This document shows, one piece after another, positions 1-11,768 of a stretch of 64,000 bases of DNA (the first letter of the stretch is position 1; every line of letters begins with the position of its first letter). This DNA comes from Voacanga thouarsii (lineage: Eukaryota > Streptophyta > Magnoliopsida > Gentianales > Apocynaceae): assembly GCA_026120185.1 (NCBI GenBank), contig JANUWF010002051.1, positions 744,001-808,000 on the forward strand, written 5' to 3'. The translations under genes were made by a program, and so were the position numbers. The notes below the pieces were generated by a model. It saw only the letters and a list, made by a program, of their open reading frames with translations, did not search any database and was not told the origin of the DNA.

Positions 1-1426
1 ACTAAAAATAAATTATTATTTAAACATTCAAGGAGTTTAATATGAGAAAGGAAAGAAAAATTCTTCTCTTTTTTATTTATGTAATAAAATTTCGGTTAAA
101 GATAGATCCACAAATTTACCTTCAGTATTGCAGAACTAAAGTATAATGGTGAACTAAAAGGTTTAAATACCTTTAAATATTTCAATATCATAATTCGAGA
201 ATAAAGAAATTCTTTACTCTAATTCTGATTTATACTCAAATCTAGAAAAGTTAAGTTTATATTTTAGAAATACTCTCACCAGTGTTCCTTTTTTTTTTTT
301 TAATAATAAAAGAGACATTAGAATTGATGAATTATAAGGAGATACTAGGTATATCACATGTTTATCATACCTTTTTATATAATAGCGCAAAAAAAAAAAA
401 AAAAAAAACGAGAGAGGAATAAATATAAAAAAATCTCTTCTTTAGTACATAGATTGTATTTATGCAAAATATCTAGATTTATGAACTTATGAGAGACCAT
501 ATTCAAATTATTCACTAATAATACGGCTAAAGGTCGACTCTAATGCCATATGTGAAAAATCACATATACAATAGTGGAAACAAGAAAACACGGGAATTTA
601 CCTTCAAACATAGTAACTAAGTGATGGATGAGGCCGATTGATTATTGTTGTAGTCATACACATAACCTCTTCTTGTGATTTCTGCCCACTCAATCACTTA
701 TAATCTCACAGAGCTACTGATGGAGGTTATAGCTGTACACATATAGTTTGGCAAGTAACTAAGAGTATTCTAAACACGTAGATTTCTTTCCATGTAAGAA
801 ACTCCAAATAAGGTAGCATAATCAACTAATTACCTAATCTAAAAAGATTTGGTAGATTTATTATTATCTAATTGATTAACCAAAATAATTATGCTAATAT
901 GAAAAGATTTTGAAGATTTGACATCTAATCTTAAAAGATTTGGAAACTACTAAATTACCTAATTAATTTAGGTTAATAACATGCATAGAACACATATAAG
1001 ATCTCATAAAAGATCTTTTCTTATACTGGAGGCTATTTCAGAGTGTGAAATCAATCAAAAGAGGCAAAGCTGCTAGGTTTTCTTTGAGGCATTGTTTGAC
1101 TGGTAGGAGGTAAAGCAATGTTACATAATCTAAATTATAGGAAAGTGAATTCACAGAGTACAGTAATTTATTTGGAAGGTTAAAAAAATTAAAATAAAGT
1201 AATATAATGGTTTTTAATATTTAAATATAAAGTAGTAAACACATATAAAGAAATTAAATAATTTCTAAATATCTCTCGCATTATTACATAATTTAATTGT
1301 ATTTTTATTCTTTCAAATAACAATAGTAAATGAGATTATTTAAATAGCCTTCTCTCATTTTAAATACAACTGTTTTTTAGTTTTATTCAGAAATAATTCT
1401 TGATGTTAGGTTCAAATTTAAATATA
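1..1426. other. AT-rich intergenic DNA, no gene seen
   Basis: No reading frame of protein-like composition and no recognisable RNA gene were found on either strand. The stretch holds homopolymer A and T runs (for example around 290-300 and 388-408) and a loose inverted repeat around 815-900 with flanks tagcataat and attatgcta. It may be old, decayed repeat sequence. Confidence 0.6.
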
Positions 1427-1686
1427 TACTATAACAAAATTGACAATTAGTGTTAAATTGCTAAATGATGTATTATTAAAACATTACAGAAAGTTTACAT
1501 ACGGTGATGACAATCATAATATATGATTATATAAAATATTTATATCGTTACTGTATATCTTTAGCGATGGTGAAAAGGTGATGATTAATATAATGATATA
1601 AAAAAAATGTCATAAATTATTATGCATGACAAAAATTAAATATTATGTGACGTCAATGGATATGTTACTAATTGTCAATTGTAGTG
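1427..1686. mobile_element. CACTA-like miniature element (MITE)
   Basis: A 260 bp non-coding segment bounded by terminal inverted repeats. Read inward from the right end it starts CACTACAATTGACAATTAGT; the left end reads tACTATAACAAAATTGACAA, the same repeat with a changed first base and a small insertion. CACTACAA is a typical start of CACTA (En/Spm) elements. The interior has no coding capacity. No exact 3-bp target duplication is visible, so the left boundary may have decayed by a base or two. Confidence 0.55.
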
Positions 1687-1889
1687 TAATGATATATAGA
1701 AAATAACATTTGATCATTATTAAATTAGAGTTTTTATAGAAAATTCAATTATTTTTTCTCATGTAAGTTATACAATCATGATATGACATTTAAATTAAAA
1801 GTTTACAATTAATTTAGTTAAAGTTTTGAGCTTTGTAAGTTTTTTAAAGAAAAAAAAAAAAAAACTGATAGATAAAGATGTAGAAAATT

Positions 1890-2930
1890 TTAATATACTA
1901 ATATTATCCAACGCCACTCTAGCATTATGTTGTTAGACTATTTCCTATTGTAGAAACATGTTTGGAGATGTGTAATATGTTCATGGTAGATTTGAATTGT
2001 AGTGTATAGTAAGAGCCTTCTTTTGGCTTTGTTCAATGTGATATAAACCTTGAATTTTGATTTGATTTTCTTACTAATAGTTTGTATTAAATTAGATCTA
2101 AATTTAATAATATTGCAATACATGCTGCCAATTGTTCAGCCTCTACCTTGTTTCTACCAATTCTGTCAATGTAACTAACATTGTTGAATTTTACTCAAGA
2201 AATAAAAACTGAAAACAATACCTATGGTTGTATTCTACTATATGTCGGTTTTGTATTTTAATTGCATATTCATTGAGGGTAGATTTACAAAATGTTGTGT
2301 CCTCACAAATTAGGAGGAACCCATCATCCTTAATCTTTATACTAATATTTTCCAACGCCACTCTAACATCATCTTGTTTGGCTATTTTTTGTTATGGGAA
2401 GGTATTAGGAAATTTATAATAGATTCCATTCACCAAAATAATATATCTAAACCATGTTATATGCTAAAAGCCTTTATTTAACTTGGTTCAATGTGACGTA
2501 GAGCTTCAACTTTAATTTGATTATCATACTAATAGTTTGAGTAGGATTGAATCTAGAATTGATAATATTAATACAACATGTGTTACCAATTGTTCAACCT
2601 CTTTCTTGTTTATGCCAATTCTCCTGTTGTAACTAACACAGTTGAAATTCACCCAAGAAATGAAAATTGGAAGCAATCTTATCCATGCTTTGTAGTATAT
2701 TGTGCTTTTGTACTTTAATTGTATATTAGTTGAGAGTAAAATTTCCAAAAGTTGTATTCTCACAAATTATAGGCATTTATCATCCTTAATATTTCGACTG
2801 ATATTATTCAACGCCACTCTAGTAGTATTTTATTCGGCTAGCTTTTGTTGTGAAAATGTGTTTGGAGATGTATAGTGTGTTCTATCCATTAAAACAATAC
2901 ATCTAAACTTTTGTGTGTACTCTTGTTATT
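1890..2930 (-). repeat. Tandem units of an unknown repeat, left block
   Basis: The anchor caacgccactct recurs at about 1910, 2354 and 2810, giving a period of roughly 445-455 bp, and the sequence between anchors is similar along its length. On the minus strand the units carry short related reading frames, for example 1938-2123. Related units lie at 3600-4113 and 38742-39240, and one inverted unit at about 40030-40440. I do not recognise the family. A protein-coding origin is possible because residues such as QQK..EQ and DRC...CE recur between diverged copies, but stop codons interrupt most copies. Confidence 0.6.
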
Positions 2931-3540
2931 TCTTCTATATTATACCATAAAAAATCAAGTAATTTTGAGCATCTAAATTTTTGGACTATGGATAAACTTC
3001 TATCTTGATAAAGATTTAGATCTCTTATTAATATATTTACATGTAGCATATATTAAAATGGACAAGGTTCATCTCTAGATTTATTATCATACTCTTGGTC
3101 CTTTATATCATTAACATAAAGCTCATATATTTTTAATACTTCAAGAAGTGCATAAAAAACCTTTTTATGTGTCATCAAATTTTTTTAAAAATTCTATAAA
3201 ATATTCACTAGATTTTATTGAACAAGTTAAAGGATCAACCCATGTTAAAATCAAAGTCATTTGTTGTTAATGACTTGTATCAGGAACATATTCAAGAAGA
3301 ACTAAAAATTTTTCTTGTTTAAATTCTTAATTATTATATTTTTGTTTGAGAATCTAATAAATGTACTAATACTTTCAACATTCACTAGAAGAAAACAATT
3401 ATTTTGGGACGTATATTTGGGACAAATTTTCACCCTTGTTTGTGAATTATGCAGGATGGATTAGGAATGGATATTTTTAACAAGCATTAATACAAAAAGT
3501 TTTATAGTCTATCCATCATGAATCTATCCCAAAAAAAAAA
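2480..3540 (+). repeat. Left arm of a ~1.05 kb inverted repeat
   Basis: The reverse complement of this segment matches 39390-40440 over its whole length with scattered substitutions and small indels. Landmarks occur in opposite orientation in both arms: ggaccaagagcatgataata, gatctaaatctttatcaag and ttgttcaataaaa. Before Athila 1 was inserted the arms were separated by only about 1.2 kb, so this was a foldback-type structure. The outer edge is uncertain because related tandem units continue to the left. Confidence 0.7.
3385..3540 (+). repeat. CACTA-like terminal segment inside the inverted-repeat arm
   Basis: The segment begins CACTAGAAGAAAACAATTAT and continues with TTTGGGACG and TTGGGACAAATTTT, a composition typical of CACTA termini. 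Its mirror image at about 39400-39543 begins CACAGTAAGAAAACAATTAA when read inward. The inverted repeat continues outside these motifs on both sides, so a simple 3-bp target duplication cannot be assigned. It may be a CACTA terminus embedded in a larger palindrome. Confidence 0.5.
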
Positions 3541-3599
3541 AAAAAAAAAAATACTCAATTACAAACCCATCCCAATTTTAAAGATAGATTTGTTTTTTT

Positions 3600-4113
3600 T
3601 AAAAGCATCTATCATGCACAATCTTTAGACTAATATTATCCAATGCCATTCTAGCATTATCCCGTTCTACTATTTTTTATTATGGAAAGGTGCTTGGAGA
3701 TGTGTAATGTGTTCCATCCAACAAAATAGTGTATCAGAATTGTAGTGTATGGTAAAAACCTTCAATCAACTTTGTTTAATGTGATATAAAGCTTGAATTT
3801 TAATTTGATTATCTGACTAAAAGTTTGTGTTAAATCATGTTTCTACCAAATTTGTCAATCTAACTAATGCCGTTGAAATTCACTCAAGAAATAAAAACTC
3901 GAAACAATACCTTTGGTTGTATTGTACTATATGTTGGTTTGTATTTTAATTGCATATTCATTGAGGGTATATTTACAAAATATTGTGTCCTCACAAACTA
4001 GAAAGCATCTGTCAGCCTTAATCAACATACTAATACTTTCCAACGCCACTCTAAAAGTATCTTGTTCGGCTGTTTTTTGTTGTGCGAAGGTATTAGGAGA
4101 TTTAGAATATATT
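3600..4113 (-). repeat. Tandem units of the unknown repeat, middle block
   Basis: Anchors caatgccattct (about 3641) and caacgccactct (about 4038) mark further copies of the unit seen at 1890-2930. The minus-strand frame at 3927-4160 is the longest version of the protein-like segment, but its start lies across the Athila insertion point. The unit is interrupted at 4113 by Athila 1 and resumes at 38742. Confidence 0.6.
4109..4113. repeat. Target site duplication atatt, left copy of Athila 1
   Basis: The bases atatt directly precede the LTR at 4114 and recur directly after the other LTR end at 38737-38741. The interrupted tandem repeat continues across when the element is removed. Confidence 0.85.
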
Positions 4114-5552
4114 TTATGCGTAAATTTTGGGTGTATAAAAATTATTAAATATAAATCCATCCCTTAGTCAAGTTTTAATTAAAACATTAATTCTAAAATA
4201 CACATTTGGGCAAATATACTCATCGTAAACATAGTATGGGGAATTAACGAGTATCGATCCTCAAAAGAATAAGTACACACTAATCATTTTTTATTCATTG
4301 TTTAACCAACCAAATAAAGTGATAAGATCATAAAAAGAAAAATAAAGTAATATGTCCAATCAATGATGTAGGAATATGAAATTTAGACAACTATTCTAGA
4401 AGACATGATAATGAACCATTTATCAACTATCTCAATAAATCATCATCTTGGAATCATGAAGGAATATAAAGTAAAATTCAATCATTTCTCAACTCATGAA
4501 TCCACTTATATAGACTCCACTTCTTTCACAATCTATGGAATCACTATCTCTTGATTAAATTAGTAGATTTTCCAATCAAATCAATATATCCAAAAAGATG
4601 CATTAAATTCAATTCCATATAATAAATATGAAAGTAGTCAATAACCCTATACTCTAGGCGAAATTAACTAATCTTTGATTACTTATGTTCTTTGGCTTAA
4701 CTTTGTTTCCCAAGCCCGTTAAGAAATAACAAATACGAAATCAATAAAATTAAATCAACTCCTAACATTGTTTCCCAAGTCAATTAGAAGCAAATCTAAC
4801 TTTATCAATTCTTCCATAATCACAAGTAATCAACACACAAAAAATGATAGAAAATTGATCAAATAGCTAAATTAATACAAAAATCATGAATCCCAAAATA
4901 TTGTTAAATTACAATAAAAACATTAATTACATCATTATTCTAAAAAAAATAAAGATAAAAGAAAGAACTCATAGACAAGTCTCCTTCTTCTTCCTCGAAG
5001 ACTTTCTTGAACAATACTTCTTCATTTTATGAATTCCTCCTTCAATGAGTGATTTGTTGATTCCTCCTTGAATTCATGCTTTTGTCTTGTGTTTTTCTTG
5101 TTTAAATTGGCTTCCAAGAGGCTAAAATTTATCCCCTAAGAGTTTTGGGTCGAGTAGAGATTGGAAAATAGCAAAACTCTTGGAAAATTACCAAATCCGT
5201 GAAAAATTGGAAAGCTCGCCGACATGGGACAGAGCCAAGCTGGCGCAGGCTCTGTGGGTCATGGCCAGGGCTAGCTGTGCTCTGGTTGGCCCGGTTATCT
5301 CTATTTTTCAATCAAAATTTCACCTATTTCCAGATCGGGGCCGGCGCCAGTTCCGTGGATTATGGCCGGTGCCAGCTATGTTCTGACCGTGACGATTTTG
5401 ATTTCTTTCATCATTTGCTGTAATAAAAGTCCAAAGTACATTTCTAAGGGTAAAATATCAAATATGAAGGAATATTCCTAGTTATTACAATAAATGTATC
5501 ACAAAACACCCTTAAATAATTAGGAAAATATAGATGAATTTTGCCTTTATTA
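4114..5552 (-). repeat. 3' LTR of Athila 1
   Basis: This 1439 bp repeat matches 24605-25688 plus 38410-38736 and the LTR at 40441-41883. It opens ttatgcgtaaattttggg where sister copies have tgatgcg, and ends cctttatta where sister copies have cccctatca. A GC-rich patch at about 5215-5390 stands out from the AT-rich remainder and is shared with the sister LTRs. Both-strand reading frames in that patch are composition artefacts. Confidence 0.85.
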
Positions 5553-5566
5553 CATTCCCGCACACT
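5553..5566 (-). other. Polypurine tract of Athila 1
   Basis: Immediately upstream of the 3' LTR on the minus strand lies AAGTGTGCGGGAATG, the expected position of the plus-strand primer for reverse transcription. Confidence 0.6.
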
Positions 5567-6872
5567 TAAACCTTTACTTGTTATCAAGTAAAGCCCTTTA
5601 AAACGAAGAAAAACAAGACAATCTTTCAATAAGTTTACTTAGAACAAAGTCACAATTACCTTTCAAACATTAGATATGTTCTTGTTATTCTTTCAACCAT
5701 TTGAAAACATTCACAAAACAACGTACTAAACAAGACATATCAAACCCCTTGAAGTCGAATTAAACAAGTTTATACACTAGTCTAAGAACATTATTTCACC
5801 TTTCAACTAAAAACATAGATAACATGAATTATACAAGTCAATCTATCTATCAACTCAATCATTATAAGTCCAAAAATTACACAACTCAAGTCATGATTTG
5901 AGGAAAGCACTCGATTTTTTTTTTCTCAACTTTTTTTAATGACTTTAGAAATTGATAGCCTCAAGTGTATGGATTTCTCTTCATACACCGTATTGGCCCT
6001 CTTATATTTATCACTTATAGTTTTTTTTTTTAACAATCGTTCTCTCTTTCTTTTGTTTTCGAGAATTAATAGCCTCAAGAAAGTGGATTTCTCTTTACTA
6101 TCTGTATTAGCCCACATCAAGCAAAATGCTTTCTCACCTTCAAAGATGAAATAACAATCAACTTATTTTTTTTTTCATAATTTTTCAATTTATGCTTTTT
6201 TCAACAATCTTTCCACTCAAGGATTTTATACATTCCTCATCATACCTCAAAGTCAAGCAAAGTTTAATCCCATAATACAAGCGTTAGCCAACAACTTTTC
6301 CGCATTCATCACATTATCCATATTCCAACTAAATGAGTCAAATAATACTCAAACACTAATGCATAAACAAGATTATTCCAAATTCTCAAGTCTTAATAAC
6401 ATCCTATCCAATAAACCATTTTAGTGTCAATAAAAATCCACAAAATGAATGATAAATCTCATATCCAAAGAATAAGGATAATCACAACCTTGCTAAGGCA
6501 ATGAAACCACAAAAAATTTTTGAAACTTTTTAGAAAAATCGCAGTACACAAACGATGTATATATGGAAAAATATCTTCAATGCTAAATTCTCCCCCCACA
6601 CTTAAATTGGACATTGTCCTCTATGACAAAAAAATATAACAATGAAATCCAAGCCAAGGGACCAAAAATAAATAAAGAGGAAGAATAGAGAGGTGAAAAT
6701 ACTTCCATTGCAAGTTAGTTCCAACATGTGAATCCACTATAAGGAGTTCTTGGGGAAATTGTACCTAAATAAAGATAAAAAAAAAAATAGAAAACACAAT
6801 TCTAGAAAAAGAATAAGAAAATCAAAATAAAAATAGTACAAAGAAAAAGAATTAAAAAGGACTAAAGAAAAA
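5567..6872 (-). other. 3' non-coding region of Athila 1 with a second polypurine tract
   Basis: No coding sequence is visible between the integrase end and the 3' LTR. A second purine-rich tract (plus strand ctccccccacacttaa, about 6590-6605) lies ~1.04 kb inside the LTR. Equivalent tracts occur at the same place in Athila 2 (about 11180-11215) and Athila 3 (about 42917-42933). In the Athila lineage this interval may hold an env-like frame; none survives here. Confidence 0.6.
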
Positions 6873-8094
6873 TCATGAATCATAAAGGGTGACATTAAGA
6901 TGCTCTAAAGTGCTAAGTTTGTCACCCAAATATGATTTCACTAGACTTCCATTAACTTTAAAGATCCTCTTGGTTGGGTGAGACACCTCAATAATTCCAA
7001 ATAGACAAATTCGATGTATCTCATATGGCCCAAACCATCTAAACTTCAACTTACCTGGAAAGAGTCTAAACCTAGAGTTAAATAATAGCATATTGTCCCT
7101 TTTTTTTTTTCACTCTTGAGGATGAATATGCTTGTCATGCCACCGTTTCATCTTATCTTTGTAAATTCGAGAATTATGGTAAGCATCATTACGCTACTCA
7201 TCTAATTCATTGACTTGAAGCAATCTCCATTAACCTGCAAGTTGAAAATCAAAATTGATAAGCTTAATCGCCCAATGTGCCTTATGTTCAACTTCCATCG
7301 GTAGATGATATGACTTCCCATACACTAATCTATAGGGGGTTGTACTAATAAGAGTTTTGAAAGTAGTCCTATAAGCCCAAAGTGTATTATCTAATTTCAA
7401 ACCCCAATCCTTCCTTGTATGATTAACAACCTTTTCCAAAATTCTGAATTATTCTCAATTTACCATCTCAACTTGGCCACTTGTTTTGGGGGTGATAGGG
7501 AGTAGCAAACTTATGAGTAACCCCTAAATGTTTGAGAAATTTGTCTAGTTGGGTATTGCAAAAATGTTTGCTCCTATCACTAATGAGTACCTTAGGTATG
7601 CCAAATTAGGTGAAAAGTTTTCTAAGGAATTTGACCACAACCTAAGCATCATTAGTAGGCAAGGTTTGCACCTCAACCCACTTAGATACATACTCAACCG
7701 TGGCTAATGAATCAATCCCCCAACAATAAAAAACTTCACAAGCTTGAAAATTTTGCAATGGCATTTCATTGGATTTAGAAATGTTACCTGTACGTTGACA
7801 CCTATCACAATTTTTAACAAACCTGTGAGAGTCTTTAAAGAGTATTGGCCAATAAAACCCGGACTTAAGCATCTTTTTTGCCGTGTTGTTAGCTTGGTAG
7901 TGGCCTCCCGCCGGTTCTTCATGACAATGTTTCAAGATGTTTGCACTCTTCATGGAGTCCACGTATCTCCGAATGATTTGATCCACACAACACCGAAATA
8001 AGTAAGGGTCTTTCCAAAAATAGTGCTTTACTTTGGAGAGGAATTTCCTTTTTTGTTGTGTCGTGAAATTCTCTAGAACAATTCTTGAAACCAA
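6873..8094 (-). pseudogene. Athila 1 integrase, degenerate
   Basis: Integrase would insert the DNA copy of the element into the chromosome. The segment at 7642-8094 holds an N-terminal zinc-binding His/Cys pattern (HCHEEPAGGHY ... CDRCQRTG) and the start of the catalytic core with the first Asp in WGID; a short stretch after it, before YVSKWVE, appears deleted. A second Asp lies in ISDRSKHF (about 7560-7585). The region expected to hold the catalytic Glu (7230-7520) is frameshifted with several stops. The C-terminal part at 6873-7091 keeps LFNSRFRLFPGKLK and a GPYEI segment. It reads on from RNase H and ends before the non-coding region. It is not functional. Confidence 0.8.
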
Positions 8095-8751
8095 GTAATT
8101 AGCAAATCTGCATACTAAGGTGATTGAGAAATCTCACCGTCAACAAGTAGAAGTTGCTCATCCAGGAAGGTGTCATTGATATCCCCCTAGGCCAATAGTT
8201 CTAAGTTAGGATTTTCCAACCTAGACAATTGATCCGTAGCAAAATTTTCTGCTCTTTTTTTGTCCCTAATCTCTAAGTCAAATTCCTGCAATAATAAAAC
8301 CTATCTTATCAATCATGGTTTTGAATCATGTTTGGTTAGTAGGTATTTAAAGGTGGAATGATCCGTATACATAATGACTTTGGACAAAACAAGAAAAGAA
8401 CAAAATTTATCAAAAGTAAATACTATTGCAAGTAATTCTTTCTTTTTTATAGTGTAATTCTTTTGTGCCGCTGTACGGGTTTTGCTTGCATAATAGATTG
8501 GTTGAAAATGATTATTCCTCCTTTGTCCAAGCACCACACCTACTACAAAATCACTTGCATCATACATTAATTCAAAAGGAAGAGACCAATCTGGTGCAAT
8601 TAAAATATGAGAGTTTATCAATTTCTTTTTAAGCACATTGAAAGCATTGAGACATTTTTCTTCAAAATAAAAAATAGCATCCTTTTCAAGTAACGAAGTA
8701 AGAGGTTTAGAGATTTTTGAGAAATCCAAGATAAATCTCTTATAAAAACCT
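8095..8751 (-). pseudogene. Athila 1 RNase H and connection region, degenerate
   Basis: RNase H removes the RNA strand during reverse transcription. The frame at 8313-8751 begins at the edge of the Sire 1 insertion with the end of the reverse-transcriptase thumb (FSKISKPLTSLLEKDA), followed by the first catalytic Asp region (MYDASDFVVGVVLGQ), YYASKTR, the Glu region KKKELLAIV, and YTDHSTFKYLL. The frame stops at 8313 within the connection and is frameshifted to 8095. It was once continuous with the reverse transcriptase now lying at 22134-23000: removing Sire 1 with one copy of the 5-bp duplication brings the frame back into register. Confidence 0.85.
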
Positions 8752-8825
8752 TATTAGCCCTAAGGGCATTCTCCTGTGTTTTAACTTATGACAAACATTG
8801 ACGAGGATTAACTTGTGTGACTTAT
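8752..8825 (+). repeat. 5' LTR fragment of Sire 1
   Basis: About 74 bp starting tattagccctaagggcattc match the start of the LTRs at 20582 and 48514. The LTR then breaks into Athila 2. The exact junction is blurred because both sides share ttatacaa. Confidence 0.8.
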
Positions 8826-10080
8826 ACAATTTAAGGATGTAGGTTTATACAATTTAGACAATTATCTTAGAAAACATGATAATGAACCAACTAGCAATTC
8901 TTTCAACTAATTATCATCTTGGCATTATGAAGGAATATAAAGTAAAATTCAATCTTTTCACAAGTCATGAATCTACTTAAATAAATCCCATTTTGTTTCC
9001 CAATCCATAAAATCATATATTTTAATCAAATTAACAGATTTTCCAATCAAGCTAACATAATCAAAACATGCATTAGGCTCAATTCCTTATAAACATGAAA
9101 TTAGCTAATAACCCTTTACTCAATGTGAAATCAACTAATCGTTGATTACTTAGTCCTATAATCTTAACTTTATCGCTCAAGTCCATTAAGATTAGGAAAA
9201 TACGAAATCAATGCAACGAAACTTCTAACATCAGTGTCTCAAGTCAATTAGAAGAACTCGCATCAATAACCAATGATAACAAATAATCAAAGACTAAAGA
9301 TGATAAAGAATCGATCAAATAACTAAATTAACACAAAATCATGAATCCTAAAATAATATTAAATTATAATAAAAATATTGAATACATCATTGTTTAAGAA
9401 AAAGAAGACAAAGATAAAAGAAAGCACTCATAGACAAGCTTCTTTCTTCATCCTTGAAGACTCTCTTGAACAATTCTCCTTGATTGGATGAATTCCTCCT
9501 TCAATGAGTAATTGAGAATTTTTGCTCTTGGATCCACCTCTCTATGTATATTCTAACCCTTGTTTTTTCTTGTGCTTTTATAGGCCTTTTTTATGCTAAA
9601 TTCATGACTGAGGAAGTCTTGGCCGAGTAAGATTCAGAAAATACCAAAATCATTAGAAAATTTTTAATTTCGTGCATAGAATATTCGTTTTCCAGAGCCT
9701 ACCTGACACTGGGTACCTTCGACCCACATGGCGCAAGGTACACACTATTCTTCCTTTGGAGATTTGCTCAGTTTTTACTAGACGGACAAAATGGACCCGG
9801 TGCCAGGTACACTTACCAGACCTGGCACCAGGTCTGTTCTAGTTTTCCCCTAATCGTTAGCTCAATTTCTGTTGTTTGACCAGAATGGACCTGGCGCCAG
9901 GTACATTCTGGAACTATTCACTTTCTACTCGAAATCTACTCAAATCTATACGAATTTGCCAAAAACCCTTTTTACAAGAAAAATATCAAATAGGAAGGAA
10001 TATGCCTAGTTATTTCAACAAATGTATCACAAAACAACCTCAAATAACTAGAAAAATAATGGTGATTTTAGCCCCTATCA
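8826..10080 (-). repeat. 3' LTR of Athila 2, truncated
   Basis: It matches the LTR at 13172-14693 from about base 235 of that copy onward and ends correctly in cccctatca. A GC-rich cluster at 9700-9905 carries repeated variants of GGTGCCAGGTAC and one perfect 14-bp palindrome ACCTGGCGCCAGGT (9889-9902). Confidence 0.8.
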
Positions 10081-11768
10081 CATACCTCCACATTTAAACA
10101 TTTGCTTATCCTCAAGCAAAACACTTCAAAAAAAAAAAAAAAAAAAATCTTTAAGAAAACATAAGCTCTTATTCATTCCAAAAACTCTTTATATCATTAC
10201 CAAGGATTATAATTTCCTTCCAACTTGAGATACAACTCTTGTCATTCACACTCATTGAAAACAATTCAAACCTTGGAATATTTGACAAGACATCACAAAA
10301 CTCTTAAAGTCAAATTAATCAAGTGTATACCACAGTCTAAGAAAGTTATTTCACTTCTCAAGTAAAAATATAGATAATGTAAATGACATAAGTCAAGCCA
10401 TCTACCAACTCAAGTATTATAACTCAAAAAATTGCACAACTCAAGTCATAATGTAAGGAAAGCACTCCAATCTTTTTCTCTCTGTTTTTTTTAATGACTT
10501 AGGGAATTGATAGCCTTACGTGCATGGATTTCTTTTCACACACCGTATTGGCCCCATTTACAGTCATCACTCATCATTTTTTTTCAACCAATTCTTTCTT
10601 TCTATGTTCTTTCTTGCCTTTTTGCCTTTGGGATAGCCTCAAGAGAGTGCACTAAATTTACTTACTACTTCTTTCCATATTGACCCATTTTTCAGCCAAA
10701 GGTCTTCAACGATAATCAATAAGAGCATTTTTTCAATTCACCTAGCAATAGTGTTGTTTCCACTTATTGTTTTTGTTTTTCTCCTCAAATCCAAAATGTT
10801 TTCATAATTTGCCACAATATTTTCTCTCAAAGATCTTTTATCAACTCATATTTTTCATCATAACTCAAAGCTAGCAAAATTTAAACTCATAATACAAGAG
10901 TTAGCCAATAAACTTTTTCCATATTCATTATATCCTCCATATTTCAATTAGATGAGTCAAATAACATTCAAACACCAATGCATAAATAAGATTAATCAAA
11001 ATTCTCAAGTCTTGACAAATATCCTATCCAATAAACCAATTTCACAAAAAATCTACCTAATGAATGACAAAAGTCATATCCAAGTAAGGAAAAGAATTAC
11101 AACCTTGCTTAAACAAAACCACTGAAATTTTGAAAAAATTTCACAAAAATTATATGAAAAAATATTTCTTCAATCTTATTCCCCCCCCCCCGTCCCCTTC
11201 CCCCAACACTTAAACTGGATATTATCCTCAATGGCCAATGATATAACAATAAAAGTATAGCCAAGAAGACCAAAATAAATAAAGAGGAAAAAGAAAAAGA
11301 AGAACGTGCTTCCATTGCGAATTAGCTTCAAAAGTTCCAAACTTTTAAATCTTCAACTTTTCAAAACTTTCAAGGAACTTGCAACAAAGTTGTTTTTCAA
11401 AAAAAAAAAAAAAATTCAAATCAAATTTTTCTAAAGTAGCTCAATACCAAGACAATGCCAAGGTAATTAACAAGAACTTAGACAAAGAGTATTACCAAAC
11501 TACTCTCTTATACTTAAATTGGATAATATCCTCATTGGCCAAGAATTAACACATTAAAGCATCTCTAAAGGGACAAAAAATGATAAAGGGGTAGAAAGTT
11601 TAAGCAATACTCCCCAAGTGCAATAGTGCTCCAATAGATATCTAAACTTGAGATAGAAAGAAGGGTTTGTTCAAGAGGACTTTATTCCTACCTATAAAAC
11701 AAAACATAAATAAAAGCACACAGAAAATAATAACAAAATAAAACACACCAACATAAAAGAAAACAAAC
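10081..11768 (-). other. 3' non-coding region and polypurine tracts of Athila 2
   Basis: A purine tract (minus strand AAATGTGGAGGTATG) abuts the LTR at 10081. A second C-rich/purine tract lies at 11180-11215. The interval between is similar in layout to 5567-6872. No coding sequence is seen; the minus-strand frame at 11109-11315 is a product of the purine tract. Confidence 0.6.

Noticed and set aside
815..900. Inverted repeat flanked by tagcataat as a possible MITE
   Set aside because: Pairing is short and interrupted, with no clear target duplication; the AT-rich context makes chance likely.
5180..5423. Overlapping frames on both strands in a GC-rich patch
   Set aside because: The patch is part of an LTR and the frames are not kept in the sister LTRs at 38430-38570 or 41590-41720.
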